NCBI GenBank assembly: GCA_964483695.1
Contig: CAZACZ010000064.1
Coordinates: forward strand, 1 to 17,019
DNA from: CAZACZ01 sp964483695
GTDB taxonomy: Bacteria; Deinococcota; Deinococci; Deinococcales; Trueperaceae
Direction: 5' to 3'
DNA length: 17,019 bases
Part shown: positions 1 through 6,539 of the stretch, piece by piece
Layout: the number at the start of each line of letters is the position of its first letter
Position numbering within the stretch: the first letter of the stretch is position 1
Made by a program: the position numbers and the translations under genes
Notes under the pieces: generated by a model
Database searches by the model: none
What the model was told of the DNA's origin: nothing
Seen by the model: only the letters and a program-made list of their open reading frames with translations

Positions 1-56
1 TTCGGGAGGGTGGTCGTACGGTGGGTGCGGGTGTCGTCACCGCCGTGGTGAAGTAA
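1..56 (+). CDS. tuf: Elongation factor Tu, C-terminal end only (partial)
   Basis: Reading from base 3, the 17 codons before the TAA at 54-56 give REGGRTVGAGVVTAVVK, which matches the conserved C-terminus of EF-Tu (domain 3, usual form REGGRTVGAGVVTKI..). EF-Tu is the GTPase that brings aminoacyl-tRNA to the ribosomal A site. The rest of the gene lies to the left of the window. The stop sits 2 bases before the rpsJ start, so tuf is very likely co-transcribed with the ribosomal run, as in Thermus and Deinococcus where fusA-tuf leads into rpsJ. The last residues (TAVVK) differ mildly from the commonest ending. The call is firm although only the tail is visible. Confidence 0.9.
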   Translation, partial: REGGRTVGAGVVTAVVK

Positions 57-58
57 CC

Positions 59-379
59 ATGGCGACGCCCAAGATCCGCATCAAGCTCAAGGCGTTCGAT
101 CACCGCAGCCTCGACAGCTCGGCGACGAAGATCGTCGAGACCGTTCGGCGCACCGGCGCCAAGGTGGCCGGCCCCGTGCCGCTGCCCACCCGTATCCGGC
201 GCTTCTGCGTGCTGCGCAGCCCCTTCACGGACAAGGACAGCCGCGAGCACTTCGAGATCCGGACCCACAACCGGTTGATCGACATCAAGTCGCCGACCAA
301 GAGCACCATCGACTCCCTCATGCATCTCGACCTCCCAACCGGGGTCGACATCGAGATCAAGACCGTCGGAGGACGTTGA
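59..379 (+). CDS. rpsJ: 30S ribosomal protein S10 (NusE)
   Basis: S10 sits in the head of the 30S subunit and, as NusE, also joins NusB and NusG in antitermination. The 106-residue product has the family length. It shows the opening KIRIKLKAFDHRSLD, the loop PLPTRIRRFCVLRSPF (about residues 41-56) and the ending DLPTGVDIEIKTVG. The ATG lies 2 bases after the tuf stop with no clear Shine-Dalgarno sequence of its own, so translation probably depends on ribosomes finishing tuf. It is the first gene of the S10 block; rplC follows after 2 bases. No anomaly was seen. Confidence 0.97.
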   Translation: MATPKIRIKLKAFDHRSLDSSATKIVETVRRTGAKVAGPVPLPTRIRRFCVLRSPFTDKDSREHFEIRTHNRLIDIKSPTKSTIDSLMHLDLPTGVDIEIKTVGGR

Positions 380-381
380 GC

Positions 382-1002
382 GTGAAAGGCATCCTCGGCA
401 CCAAGGTGGGCATGACCCAGATCTGGCAGGACGACCGGCTGGTGCCGGTGACCGTCGTGCTGGCGGGTCCGTGCCCCGTGGTGCAGCGCAAGACCCCGGC
501 GACCGACGGCTACGACGCCGTCCAGCTGGGATGGGACGAGGTCCGCGAGAAGGCGGTGAACAAGCCGCTGCTCGGGCACTTCCGCCGGGCAGGCACGGCG
601 CCGCAGCGGCACCTCGTCGAGTTCCGCGACTACGCCCCGCAAGGGGACGAGGTCAAGGTCGAGATCTTCGCCGCCGGTGAGAAGGTCGACATCACCGGCA
701 CGTCCAAGGGCCGCGGCACCGCCGGCGTCATCAAGCGCTGGAACTTCGCCGGCATGCCCGCCACCCACGGCACCAAGAAGAAGCACCGCCACCCCGGCTC
801 GATCGGCCAGCGCAAGTTCCCCGGCCGCGTCTACAAGGGCAAGCGGATGGCCGGACAGTACGGCGCCGAGAACGTCACGACCGTCGGACTCGAGGTCGTG
901 GAGGTACGTCCGGACGACAACCTGCTGCTGATCAAGGGCTCGGTCCCTGGTCCGAACGGCGGCGTCGTGGTCGTGAAGGCGTCCAAGAGGAAGGTGAGCT
1001 GA
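382..1002 (+). CDS. rplC: 50S ribosomal protein L3
   Basis: L3 is an early-assembly 23S rRNA binder whose central loop reaches toward the peptidyl transferase centre. The 206-residue product starts MKGILGTKVGMTQIW and keeps the core VDITGTSKGRGTAGVIKRWN (about residues 109-128), followed by the loop HRHPGSIGQRKFPGRVYKGK. I chose the GTG at 382 over an in-frame TTG at 376 for two reasons: GGAGG at 368-372 is 9 bases from the GTG but only 3 from the TTG, and the resulting N-terminus and length match Thermus L3. Its TGA shares one base with the rplD ATG, implying coupled translation. Confidence 0.96.
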   Translation: MKGILGTKVGMTQIWQDDRLVPVTVVLAGPCPVVQRKTPATDGYDAVQLGWDEVREKAVNKPLLGHFRRAGTAPQRHLVEFRDYAPQGDEVKVEIFAAGEKVDITGTSKGRGTAGVIKRWNFAGMPATHGTKKKHRHPGSIGQRKFPGRVYKGKRMAGQYGAENVTTVGLEVVEVRPDDNLLLIKGSVPGPNGGVVVVKASKRKVS

Positions 1003-1598
1003 TGCCGGTCACGGTCGACGTCATCGGCAGCGGCCGCAAGGTCACGCTCGATCTGCCGGAGCCGAAGGAGTCGGTCCTGCACGAGGTCGTCGCGTGGCAG
1101 CTCGCCAGGCGCCGGCGCGGTACCGCCGCCACCAAGACCCGCGGCATGATGTCCGGGTCCACCGCCAAGATCTACCCGCAGAAGGGCACCGGCCGCGCTC
1201 GCCACGGGGACCGCAAGGCCCCCATCTTCGTGGGCGGCGGCACCGCCTTCGGGCCGCAGCCGCGCGACTACGGCTACTCGCTGCCCAAGCGCGTGCGGCG
1301 CCTCGGCCTGCAGATGGCCATCGCGACGCGCGCCAACGTCGGCAAGCTGACGCTGGTCGACGGCTTCGGCATCGGCGGCAAGACGCGCGAGTTCGTCGCC
1401 TGGGCGAAGAGCCATGGCATCGACGGCAGCGAACGCGTCCTGCTGGTCACCGACGACGAGCTGGTGCGGCGCGCAGCGCGCAACCTGCCGTGGGTCGACG
1501 TGCTGGCCGGGAAGGGCCTCAACGCCTACGACATCCTGCGCGCCGACCGCGTGGTGGCCGACGCTGCGCTCTTCGACGGTGGGGAGGGTGACGCATGA
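1002..1598 (+). CDS. rplD: 50S ribosomal protein L4
   Basis: L4 binds 23S rRNA domain I, and its extended loop forms part of the peptide exit tunnel constriction. In Escherichia coli it also represses its own operon. The 198-residue product carries the loop KTRGMMSGSTAKIYPQKGTG (about residues 45-64) followed by GRARHGDRKAPIFVGGGTAFGP, which are family hallmarks, and a globular Rossmann-like C-terminal half ending in NAYDILRADRVV. The ATG overlaps the rplC stop by one base, and the gene overlaps rplW by four (ATGA at 1595). No leader able to show L4 autoregulation is present, since rpsJ directly follows tuf. Confidence 0.96.
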   Translation: MPVTVDVIGSGRKVTLDLPEPKESVLHEVVAWQLARRRRGTAATKTRGMMSGSTAKIYPQKGTGRARHGDRKAPIFVGGGTAFGPQPRDYGYSLPKRVRRLGLQMAIATRANVGKLTLVDGFGIGGKTREFVAWAKSHGIDGSERVLLVTDDELVRRAARNLPWVDVLAGKGLNAYDILRADRVVADAALFDGGEGDA

Positions 1599-1882
1599 AC
1601 CCCCACGACGTCATCCTGACCCCGGTCCTGAGCGAGAAGGCGGTCGGCGCCATCGCCGAAGGCAAGTACGCCTTCTACGTCCATCCGCACGCGAACCGCA
1701 CGCAGATCAAGGAAGCCATCGAGACGGTCTTCGAGGTCGACGTCACCAAGATCAACCTCGTCCGCGTACGCGGCAAGCTCAAGCGCCTCGGGCGCTTCGC
1801 CGGCCACCGCGCGGACCGCAAGAAGGCCATCGTCACCCTGAAGGCCGGGCAGCGCATCGAGCAGCTCGAAGGCCTGTCGTAA
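1595..1882 (+). CDS. rplW: 50S ribosomal protein L23
   Basis: L23 lies at the tunnel exit and is the docking site for trigger factor and SRP. The 95-residue product opens with NPHDVILTPVLSEKA and contains KYAFYVHPHANRTQIKEAIE (residues 24-43), then VTKINLVRVRGKLKRLGRF. Length and motifs match bacterial L23. The start lies inside the rplD stop (ATGA), preceded by GGGGAGGG at about 1581-1588, a strong ribosome-binding site. A 16-base gap holding GGAGGGAGGGA leads to rplB. Confidence 0.96.
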   Translation: MNPHDVILTPVLSEKAVGAIAEGKYAFYVHPHANRTQIKEAIETVFEVDVTKINLVRVRGKLKRLGRFAGHRADRKKAIVTLKAGQRIEQLEGLS

Positions 1883-1898
1883 CGGAGGGAGGGAAGCC

Positions 1899-2732
1899 AT
1901 GCCTACCAAGAAGTTCCGCCCGTACACCCCCTCCCGCCGGCAGATGACCGTCTCGGATTTCGCCGAGGTCACGCGCGAAGGCCCCGAGAAGTCGTTGGTC
2001 CGCCCGATCGCCAAGAGCGGCGGCCGCAACAACCTCGGCCGGATCACCTCGCGCTTCCGCGGCGGTGGCCACAAGCGCCGCTACCGCGTCATCGACTACC
2101 GCCGGCGTGACAAGGAGGGCGTGCCCGCCAAGGTCGCAGCGGTCGAGTACGACCCCAACCGCAGCGCCAACATCGCCCTACTGCACTACGCCGACGGCGA
2201 GAAGCGCTACATCATCGCACCGGACAAGGTGACGGTGGGCACCACCATCGTCAGCGGCCCCGAGGCCGAGCCGGTGCCCGGCAACGCCATGCCGCTTCGC
2301 TTCATCCCGGTCGGCGCCACCGTCCACGCGGTCGAGATGCTCCCGGGCAAGGGCGCGCAGCTGGCGCGGTCCGCCGGCACCAGCATCCAGATCCAAGGCC
2401 GTGACGGCACCTACGTCACGGTGCGGATGCCGTCGGGCGAACTGCGCCGCCTCCACGGCGAGTGCTACGCCACCGTGGGCACCGTCGGGAACTCGGAGCA
2501 CAAGAACATCGTCATCGGCAAGGCCGGCCGCAAGCGTTGGATGGGCCGCAAGCCCCACCAGCGCGGTCGTGCCATGAACCCGGTCGACCACCCGCACGGC
2601 GGTGGGGAAGGCCGCAGCACCGGCGGCCGTCCGCCCGTCAGCCCCTGGGGCCAGCAGGCCAAGGGGCTCAAGACGCGCGACAAGCGCAAGGGGTCGAGCC
2701 GCTTCATCGTTCGTCGCCGGAAGGGGAGCTGA
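1899..2732 (+). CDS. rplB: 50S ribosomal protein L2
   Basis: L2 is one of the most conserved large-subunit proteins, needed for subunit joining and peptidyl transfer. The 277-residue product has the N-terminal basic tail KKFRPYTPSRRQMT, the motif GRNNLGRITSRFRGGGHKRRYR (about residues 46-67) and the C-terminal RNA-binding segment NPVDHPHGGGEGR starting at residue 227, which includes the histidine (H231) equivalent to the one implicated in peptidyl transfer. It ends with a basic KRKGSSRFIVRRRKGS tail. The ATG follows a purine-rich site GGAGGGAGGGA (1884-1894). rpsS begins 3 bases after the stop. Confidence 0.98.
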   Translation: MPTKKFRPYTPSRRQMTVSDFAEVTREGPEKSLVRPIAKSGGRNNLGRITSRFRGGGHKRRYRVIDYRRRDKEGVPAKVAAVEYDPNRSANIALLHYADGEKRYIIAPDKVTVGTTIVSGPEAEPVPGNAMPLRFIPVGATVHAVEMLPGKGAQLARSAGTSIQIQGRDGTYVTVRMPSGELRRLHGECYATVGTVGNSEHKNIVIGKAGRKRWMGRKPHQRGRAMNPVDHPHGGGEGRSTGGRPPVSPWGQQAKGLKTRDKRKGSSRFIVRRRKGS

Positions 2733-2735
2733 GTC

Positions 2736-3005
2736 ATGGCGCGGAGCATGAAGAAAGGGCCGTTCGTCGACGGCCACCTGCTGAAGAAGATCGACGCCGC
2801 CAACGCTTCCGGCGATCGGCGCGTGATCAAGACCTGGAGCCGGCGCTCCACCATCGTTCCGGAGATGGTCGGGCACACCATCGGCGTCTACAACGGTCGG
2901 CAGCACGTCCCGGTGTTCGTGCAGGAGACCATGGTCGGGCACAAGCTGGGTGAGTTCTCGCCCACCCGCACCTTCCGTGGCCACTCCGGCGGGAAGAAGG
3001 AGTGA
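2736..3005 (+). CDS. rpsS: 30S ribosomal protein S19
   Basis: S19 forms a complex with S13 in the 30S head and contacts A-site tRNA and 16S rRNA. The 89-residue product shows the family signatures SMKKGPFVDGHLLKKI (residues 4-19), IKTWSRRSTIVPEMVGHTIGVYNGRQHVPVFV and the closing HKLGEFSPTRTFRGHSGGKK. Length is typical. GGGGAG at 2723-2728 precedes the ATG by 7 bases. The stop precedes the rplV ATG by 2 bases. Confidence 0.97.
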   Translation: MARSMKKGPFVDGHLLKKIDAANASGDRRVIKTWSRRSTIVPEMVGHTIGVYNGRQHVPVFVQETMVGHKLGEFSPTRTFRGHSGGKKE

Positions 3006-3007
3006 GC

Positions 3008-3352
3008 ATGCCGCAAGCCAAGGCTTCGCTGCGCATGCTGCGCGTCACGCCGCGCAAGACGCGCCTCGTCGCGGACCTCATCCGCGGCAAGGACGTGCGC
3101 GCGGCCGAGGACATCTTGCGCTTCACCGACAAGCGCTCCGCCGGGCCGATGCTGAAACTGCTGCAGAGCGCCAAGGCGAACGCGGTCAACAACCACGACA
3201 TGTTCGAGGACAGCCTCTTCGTCAAGGCGATCGAGGTGTCGGACGGGCCGACGCTCAAGCGCTACTTGCCGCGCGCCCGTGGCCGTGCCGACCTGATGCG
3301 CAAGCGCACGTGCCACATCTCGATCACCCTGGAGGAACGCAGTGGGAAATAA
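3008..3352 (+). CDS. rplV: 50S ribosomal protein L22
   Basis: L22 binds all six 23S rRNA domains. Its beta-hairpin (roughly residues 79-97, including LKRYLPRARGRADLMRKR) lines the exit tunnel near the macrolide site. The 114-residue protein begins MPQAKASLRMLRVTPRKTRL, followed by VADLIRGKDVRAAEDILRF and NAVNNHDMFED, all family features. I chose the ATG at 3008 rather than the in-frame GTG at 3002 because the GGAG at 2999-3002 overlaps the GTG and is 5 bases from the ATG. The last 11 bases overlap the start of rpsC in another frame, a longer overlap than usual in this run. Confidence 0.94.
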   Translation: MPQAKASLRMLRVTPRKTRLVADLIRGKDVRAAEDILRFTDKRSAGPMLKLLQSAKANAVNNHDMFEDSLFVKAIEVSDGPTLKRYLPRARGRADLMRKRTCHISITLEERSGK

Positions 3353-4124
3353 GATCAACCCGATCGGGTTCCGGCTCGGCGTGAACAAGGTGCCTTCGGC
3401 GCACTGGTACGCCGCGCCCAAGGACTACCCGCGGCTGCTCAAGGAAGACGAGCGCATCCGCGAGGTCGTGACGAAGGACGTCGGGCACTCCGGCATCTCG
3501 CGCATCGACATCGAGCGTGCGGCCCACAACATCAACGTCACCATCCACACCGCCAAGCCCGGGGTGGTCATCGGCCGTGGTGGCGAGTCGATCAAGGCGC
3601 TGCGCTCCAAGCTCGGCGCCGAGATCCCCGGCACCATCGCCGTGAACGTGCAGGAAGTGCCGAACCCGAACACCAACGCTCCGCTGGTGGCGCAGCGCAT
3701 CGCCGAGCAGCTGGAGCGGCGCTTCGCGTTCCGTCGCGCCATGAAGCAGGCGGTGCAGCGCACCATGGAGTCGGGCGCCCGCGGCGTGAAGGTGCGTTGC
3801 TCCGGCCGCCTCGGCGGCGCCGAGCAGGCGCGGCCCGAGTGGTACGCCGACGGCCGCGTTCCGCTGCAGACGTTGCGCGCCGACATCGATTACGGCACCG
3901 CCCGCGCCAGCACCACCTACGGCGTGATCGGCGTCAAGGCGTGGGTGTTCCACGGCGAGATCGTGGGGGACCGGCAGCGCCGAGCCGCCGTCCTGCCGCG
4001 TCCGAAGCTGGAAGACGACAAGAAGCGCCGGCGGCGCCCGCAGGCGCGTCGTCGCGACGGCGCCAAGCCCGGCGCCCCCGGCGGACGGGACACGCGTCCC
4101 CGCGCGCGCAAGGAGCGTGGCTGA
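3342..4124 (+). CDS. rpsC: 30S ribosomal protein S3, with long basic C-terminal tail
   Basis: S3 forms the mRNA entry channel with S4 and S5. The 260-residue protein opens GNKINPIGFRLGVNK and has a KH domain whose GxxG loop is G78-R79-G80-G81 within VVIGRGGESIKALRSKLG. The C-terminal domain includes GARGVKVRCSGRLGGAEQAR (about residues 145-164) and ARASTTYGVIGVKAWVFHGE. The GTG start at 3342 is supported by GGAGG at 3331-3335, 6 bases upstream, and by the standard N-terminus. From about residue 216 onward there is a low-complexity Arg/Lys/Pro tail (RRRRPQARRRDGAKPGAPGG and on), making it about 20 residues longer than remembered Thermus S3 (239). Confidence 0.97.
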   Translation: MGNKINPIGFRLGVNKVPSAHWYAAPKDYPRLLKEDERIREVVTKDVGHSGISRIDIERAAHNINVTIHTAKPGVVIGRGGESIKALRSKLGAEIPGTIAVNVQEVPNPNTNAPLVAQRIAEQLERRFAFRRAMKQAVQRTMESGARGVKVRCSGRLGGAEQARPEWYADGRVPLQTLRADIDYGTARASTTYGVIGVKAWVFHGEIVGDRQRRAAVLPRPKLEDDKKRRRRPQARRRDGAKPGAPGGRDTRPRARKERG

Positions 4125-4550
4125 ATGCTTCTTCCGAAACGCGTCAAGTACCGCAAGCAGATGCGCGGTCGCATGAGCGGCGCCACCAAGGGCGGCGATT
4201 ACGTCGCCTTCGGCGATTACGGTCTGGTCGCGCTCGAGCCGGCCTGGATCAAGTCGAACCAGATCGAGGCGTGCCGCGTCACCATGAGCCGCTTCTTCCG
4301 CCGCGGTGGCAAGATCTACATCCGCATCTTCCCCGACAAGCCCGTCACCAAGAAGCCGCAAGAAGTGCGGATGGGGAAGGGCAAGGGCGCGGTGGAGTAC
4401 TGGGTGTCGGTGGTCAAGCCGGGCCGGGTGCTGTTCGAGGTCGCCAACGTGACCGAGGAGCAGGCCAAGGAGGCGTTCCGCCTCGCGGCGCACAAGCTGC
4501 CCATCAAGACCAGGATGGTCAAGCGGGAGATCTACGATGAAGCCCAATGA
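4125..4550 (+). CDS. rplP: 50S ribosomal protein L16
   Basis: L16 organises the A-site region of the 50S subunit and contacts the elbow of A- and P-site tRNAs. The 141-residue product has MLLPKRVKYRKQMRGRM, the repeat-like GDYVAFGDYGLVALEPAWI (residues 25-43), CRVTMSRFFRRGGKIYIRIF and the conserved KPVTKKPQEVRMGKGKGAVE segment (about residues 72-91). The ATG abuts the rpsC stop without a gap, with AGGAG 9 bases upstream at 4111-4115. Its 3' end overlaps rpmC by 14 bases, the longest overlap in the run. Confidence 0.97.
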   Translation: MLLPKRVKYRKQMRGRMSGATKGGDYVAFGDYGLVALEPAWIKSNQIEACRVTMSRFFRRGGKIYIRIFPDKPVTKKPQEVRMGKGKGAVEYWVSVVKPGRVLFEVANVTEEQAKEAFRLAAHKLPIKTRMVKREIYDEAQ

Positions 4551-4734
4551 GGTCCGCAACATGACGGCGGACGAGATCCAGGGCGAGGTCGACAAGCGTC
4601 GTCAAGAGCTGCTGGACCTTCGCATCCAGGCAGCCGTCGGGCACGCCTCGAACCCGCGCCGCATCCGCGCCGCCAAGCGTGAGATCGCGCGCCTCCTGAC
4701 CGTCGCCCAGGAGAAGGCAGGGGGTGCCAAGTGA
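4537..4734 (+). CDS. rpmC: 50S ribosomal protein L29
   Basis: L29 is a small two-helix protein at the tunnel exit beside L23. The 65-residue product starts MKPNEVRNMTADEI and continues with the hallmark pattern KRRQELLDLRIQAAVGHASN (about residues 20-39), then PRRIRAAKREIARLLTV; the last helix reads like Thermus L29. The ATG at 4537 sits 14 bases inside rplP with CGGGAG just upstream at about 4526-4531, so re-initiation is likely. A later in-frame ATG at 4561 would remove the first helix turn and is less likely. Four-base overlap (GTGA) with rpsQ. Confidence 0.95.
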   Translation: MKPNEVRNMTADEIQGEVDKRRQELLDLRIQAAVGHASNPRRIRAAKREIARLLTVAQEKAGGAK

Positions 4735-4976
4735 AGAAGATTCTGCAGGGCCAGGTCGTCAGCGACAAGGCCGACAAGACCGTCACGGTCAACGTCGAGC
4801 GGCGCTTCAAGCACCCGCTCTACGGCAAGGTCGTCACCGTGTCCAAGCGCTACCTTGCGCACGACGAGGAGAACGCGTTCCACGTCGGGGACGTGGTGGA
4901 GATCACCGCAAGCCGACCCATCAGCCGACGCAAGCGCTTCGTCGTGACGCGCCTGGTCGAGAGGGCCCGGGCCTGA
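4731..4976 (+). CDS. rpsQ: 30S ribosomal protein S17
   Basis: S17 is a primary 16S rRNA-binding protein with an OB fold. The 81-residue product reads MKKILQGQVVSDKADKTVTV with the conserved VERRFKHPLYGKVV and KRYLAHDEENAFHVGDVVEI (about residues 39-58), ending in RPISRRKRFVVTRLVERARA. It uses a GTG start that overlaps the rpmC stop (GTGA), with GCAGGGGG just upstream. The length fits the common bacterial form. Remembered Thermus S17 is 105 residues with a long C-terminal helix that is absent here. Confidence 0.96.
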   Translation: MKKILQGQVVSDKADKTVTVNVERRFKHPLYGKVVTVSKRYLAHDEENAFHVGDVVEITASRPISRRKRFVVTRLVERARA

Positions 4977-4997
4977 CCCCCAGGAGACGATGAAGCC

Positions 4998-5366
4998 ATG
5001 ATCCAGCAGGAGACCTACCTCGATGTGGCCGACAACTCCGGCGCGCGGCAGATCCAGTGCATCCGCGTGCTCGGCACCGGCCAGCAGTTCGTCGGATCGG
5101 TGGGTGACGTGATCGTCGCGGCCGTGAAGGACGCCATCCCCCACGCCCAGATCAAGAAGGGCGACGTGGTGAAGGCCGTCATCGTCCGCACGCGCAAGGA
5201 AGTGAACCGGAAGGACGGCTCCTCCATCCGCTTCGACTCCAACGCCGCCGTCATCCTCAACGCCCAGAACGAGCCGCGCGGTACGCGCGTGTTCGGACCG
5301 GTGGCGCGCGAGCTGCGCGAGAAGAAGTTCATGCGCATCGTGTCGCTGGCACCGGAGGTGCTCTGA
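4998..5366 (+). CDS. rplN: 50S ribosomal protein L14
   Basis: L14 lies at the subunit interface, forms an intersubunit bridge and is the binding site for the silencing factor RsfS. The 122-residue protein begins MIQQETYLDVADNSGARQIQ and includes VGDVIVAAVKDAIPHAQIKK (about residues 35-54), KAVIVRTRKEVNRKDGSSIRFD and the final REKKFMRIVSLAPEVL, all canonical. It follows a 21-base gap carrying AGGAGA at 4982-4987, 10 bases from this ATG. A three-codon frame, ATG-AAG-CCA-TGA, starts at 4990 and ends across the rplN start (see findings). Confidence 0.98.
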   Translation: MIQQETYLDVADNSGARQIQCIRVLGTGQQFVGSVGDVIVAAVKDAIPHAQIKKGDVVKAVIVRTRKEVNRKDGSSIRFDSNAAVILNAQNEPRGTRVFGPVARELREKKFMRIVSLAPEVL

Positions 5367-5368
5367 GT

Positions 5369-5698
5369 ATGTCCGCCCCCAAGACCCGCATCCGCAAGGG
5401 CGACAACGTCCGCGTCATCGCCGGCAAGCACAAGGGCGCCGAAGGCGAAGTGCTGGCCGTGCTGCGTGAGAAGAGCCGCGTTCTGGTCAAGAACGTCAAC
5501 GTCATCCGCAAGGCGCAGCGCCCGACCCAGGAGAACCCGCGCGGCGGCTTCGTCGAACAAGAAGCCCCGATCCACCTGAGCAACGTGCAGCTGCTCGACC
5601 CGCAGAGTGGCAAGCCGACCCGCATCGGCTACGAGCAGCTCGAAGGGGGCCGCAAGGTGCGCGTCGCGCGCAAGAGCGGTACCCAGCTCGACGAGTGA
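5369..5698 (+). CDS. rplX: 50S ribosomal protein L24
   Basis: L24 initiates 50S assembly by binding the 5' part of 23S rRNA and borders the tunnel exit. The 109-residue product carries a KOW motif at about residues 10-33 (KGDNVRVIAGKHKGAEGEVL...) and then RVLVKNVNVIRKAQRPTQEN, GGFVEQEAPIHLSNVQLLDP and GKPTRIGYEQ, all family signatures. GGAGG at 5354-5358 lies 10 bases from the ATG at 5369. Gaps are 2 bases upstream and 5 bases to rplE. Confidence 0.96.
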   Translation: MSAPKTRIRKGDNVRVIAGKHKGAEGEVLAVLREKSRVLVKNVNVIRKAQRPTQENPRGGFVEQEAPIHLSNVQLLDPQSGKPTRIGYEQLEGGRKVRVARKSGTQLDE

Positions 5699-5703
5699 GG
5701 ACC

Positions 5704-6252
5704 ATGCAGAAGCTCGAACTTCCCATCAAGAAGCGCTACGCCGCGATCCAGTCGCAGCTGATCGAGCGCCACGCCTACTCCAACCCGATGGCCGTGCCGC
5801 GCGTCGAGAAGATCGTGGTGAACATGGGCCTGGGCGAAGCGCGCGAAGACTCCAAGGTGCTCGAGAAGGCATCCAAGGAACTCGCGCAGATCACCCTGCA
5901 GCGTCCGGCCGTGACGCGCGCCAAGAAGTCGGTGTCGAACTTCAAGATCCGTGCCGGCATGCCGGTCGGCTTGCGGGTCACGCTGCGCGGTGTGCGCATG
6001 TGGGCGTTCCTCGACCGCTTGGTCAACGTCGCCCTGCCGCGCGTCCGCGACTTCCGCGGGGTGCCCACCAACAGCTTCGACGGCCGTGGCAACTACAGCC
6101 TCGGCGTGAAGGAGCAGATGGTGTTCCCCGAGATCAGCTACGACCAGGTCGACGCCACCCGCGGCATGGACATCACCATCGTCACCAGTGCACGAACGGA
6201 CGAGGAAGCGCGCAGCCTGCTCGAGCTCCTCGGCATGCCGTTCCGGAAGTAA
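5704..6252 (+). CDS. rplE: 50S ribosomal protein L5
   Basis: L5 binds 5S rRNA and contacts P-site tRNA in the central protuberance. The product shows VPRVEKIVVNMGLGEAREDS, RPAVTRAKKSVSNFKIRAGM, GLRVTLRGVRMWAFLDRLVN and RDFRGVPTNSFDGRGNYSLG, and ends in the usual EEARSLLELLGMPFRK. I chose the ATG at 5704, giving 182 residues, the same as remembered Thermus L5. An in-frame GTG at 5695 overlaps the rplX stop but adds only three residues and has a weaker ribosome-binding site. Spacing of GAGG (5697-5700) to the ATG is short (3 bases), so start assignment is good but not absolute. Confidence 0.95.
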   Translation: MQKLELPIKKRYAAIQSQLIERHAYSNPMAVPRVEKIVVNMGLGEAREDSKVLEKASKELAQITLQRPAVTRAKKSVSNFKIRAGMPVGLRVTLRGVRMWAFLDRLVNVALPRVRDFRGVPTNSFDGRGNYSLGVKEQMVFPEISYDQVDATRGMDITIVTSARTDEEARSLLELLGMPFRK

Positions 6253-6262
6253 GGAGGAACCC

Positions 6263-6448
6263 GTGGCCACCAAGGCTCAGATCGCCAAGGGCGAACGCAA
6301 GCCGAAGTTCCAATCGCGGCAGATCCACCGTTGCGGCCGTTGCGGCCGGTCGCGCGCCTACCTGCGCGACTTCGGACTGTGCCGCATCTGCATGCGGGAG
6401 ATGGCGCACAAGGGCTACCTGCCCGGCGTCGTCAAGTCGAGTTGGTAA
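6263..6448 (+). CDS. rpsN: 30S ribosomal protein S14, zinc type (type Z)
   Basis: S14 (zinc form, also called rpsZ) is a late-assembly protein of the 30S head. Starting from the GTG at 6263, with AAGGAGGA at 6251-6258 just upstream, the product is 61 residues, the same length as remembered Thermus S14. It has the zinc knuckle CGRC (C24, C27) and CRIC (C40, C43) and ends ELAHKG-like: REMAHKGYLPGVVKSSW. A longer in-frame ATG at 6188 would extend it back through the end of rplE and is rejected. It follows rplE after 10 bases. The 91-base gap after it is the largest inside the superoperon. Confidence 0.95.
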   Translation: MATKAQIAKGERKPKFQSRQIHRCGRCGRSRAYLRDFGLCRICMREMAHKGYLPGVVKSSW

Positions 6449-6539
6449 GCGCGCGAGCGGAACCACGTAAGCGAGACACCGTACTGGCGGGGAACAGGTC
6501 GGCGCAGACGCGCGGAAACCGCCCCCATGGAGGAAGGTA
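6449..6539 (+). other. 91-base intergenic gap before rpsH, function unclear
   Basis: This is the only sizeable gap within the spc part of the run. It ends with ATGGAGGAAGGTA (6527-6539), a strong ribosome-binding site for rpsH. A small hairpin GCGG-AAA-CCGC is possible at 6512-6522, and alternatively GGCGG at 6486-6490 can pair with CCGCC at 6519-6523. I see no convincing -10/-35 pair and no supported small gene. Candidate roles are an S8 feedback site, an internal processing site or plain spacer; none is proven. Confidence 0.45.

Noticed and set aside
376..381. TTG at 376 as the start of rplC.
   Set aside because: Too close to the GGAGG site, and the GTG at 382 yields the conserved MKGILG start and usual length.
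3324..4595. Long minus-strand open frame of 423 codons opposite rpsC and rplP.
   Set aside because: It mirrors codon-third-position GC bias of the sense genes; its His/Leu/Asp/Arg-rich translation resembles no family I know and it has no promoter or ribosome-binding site.
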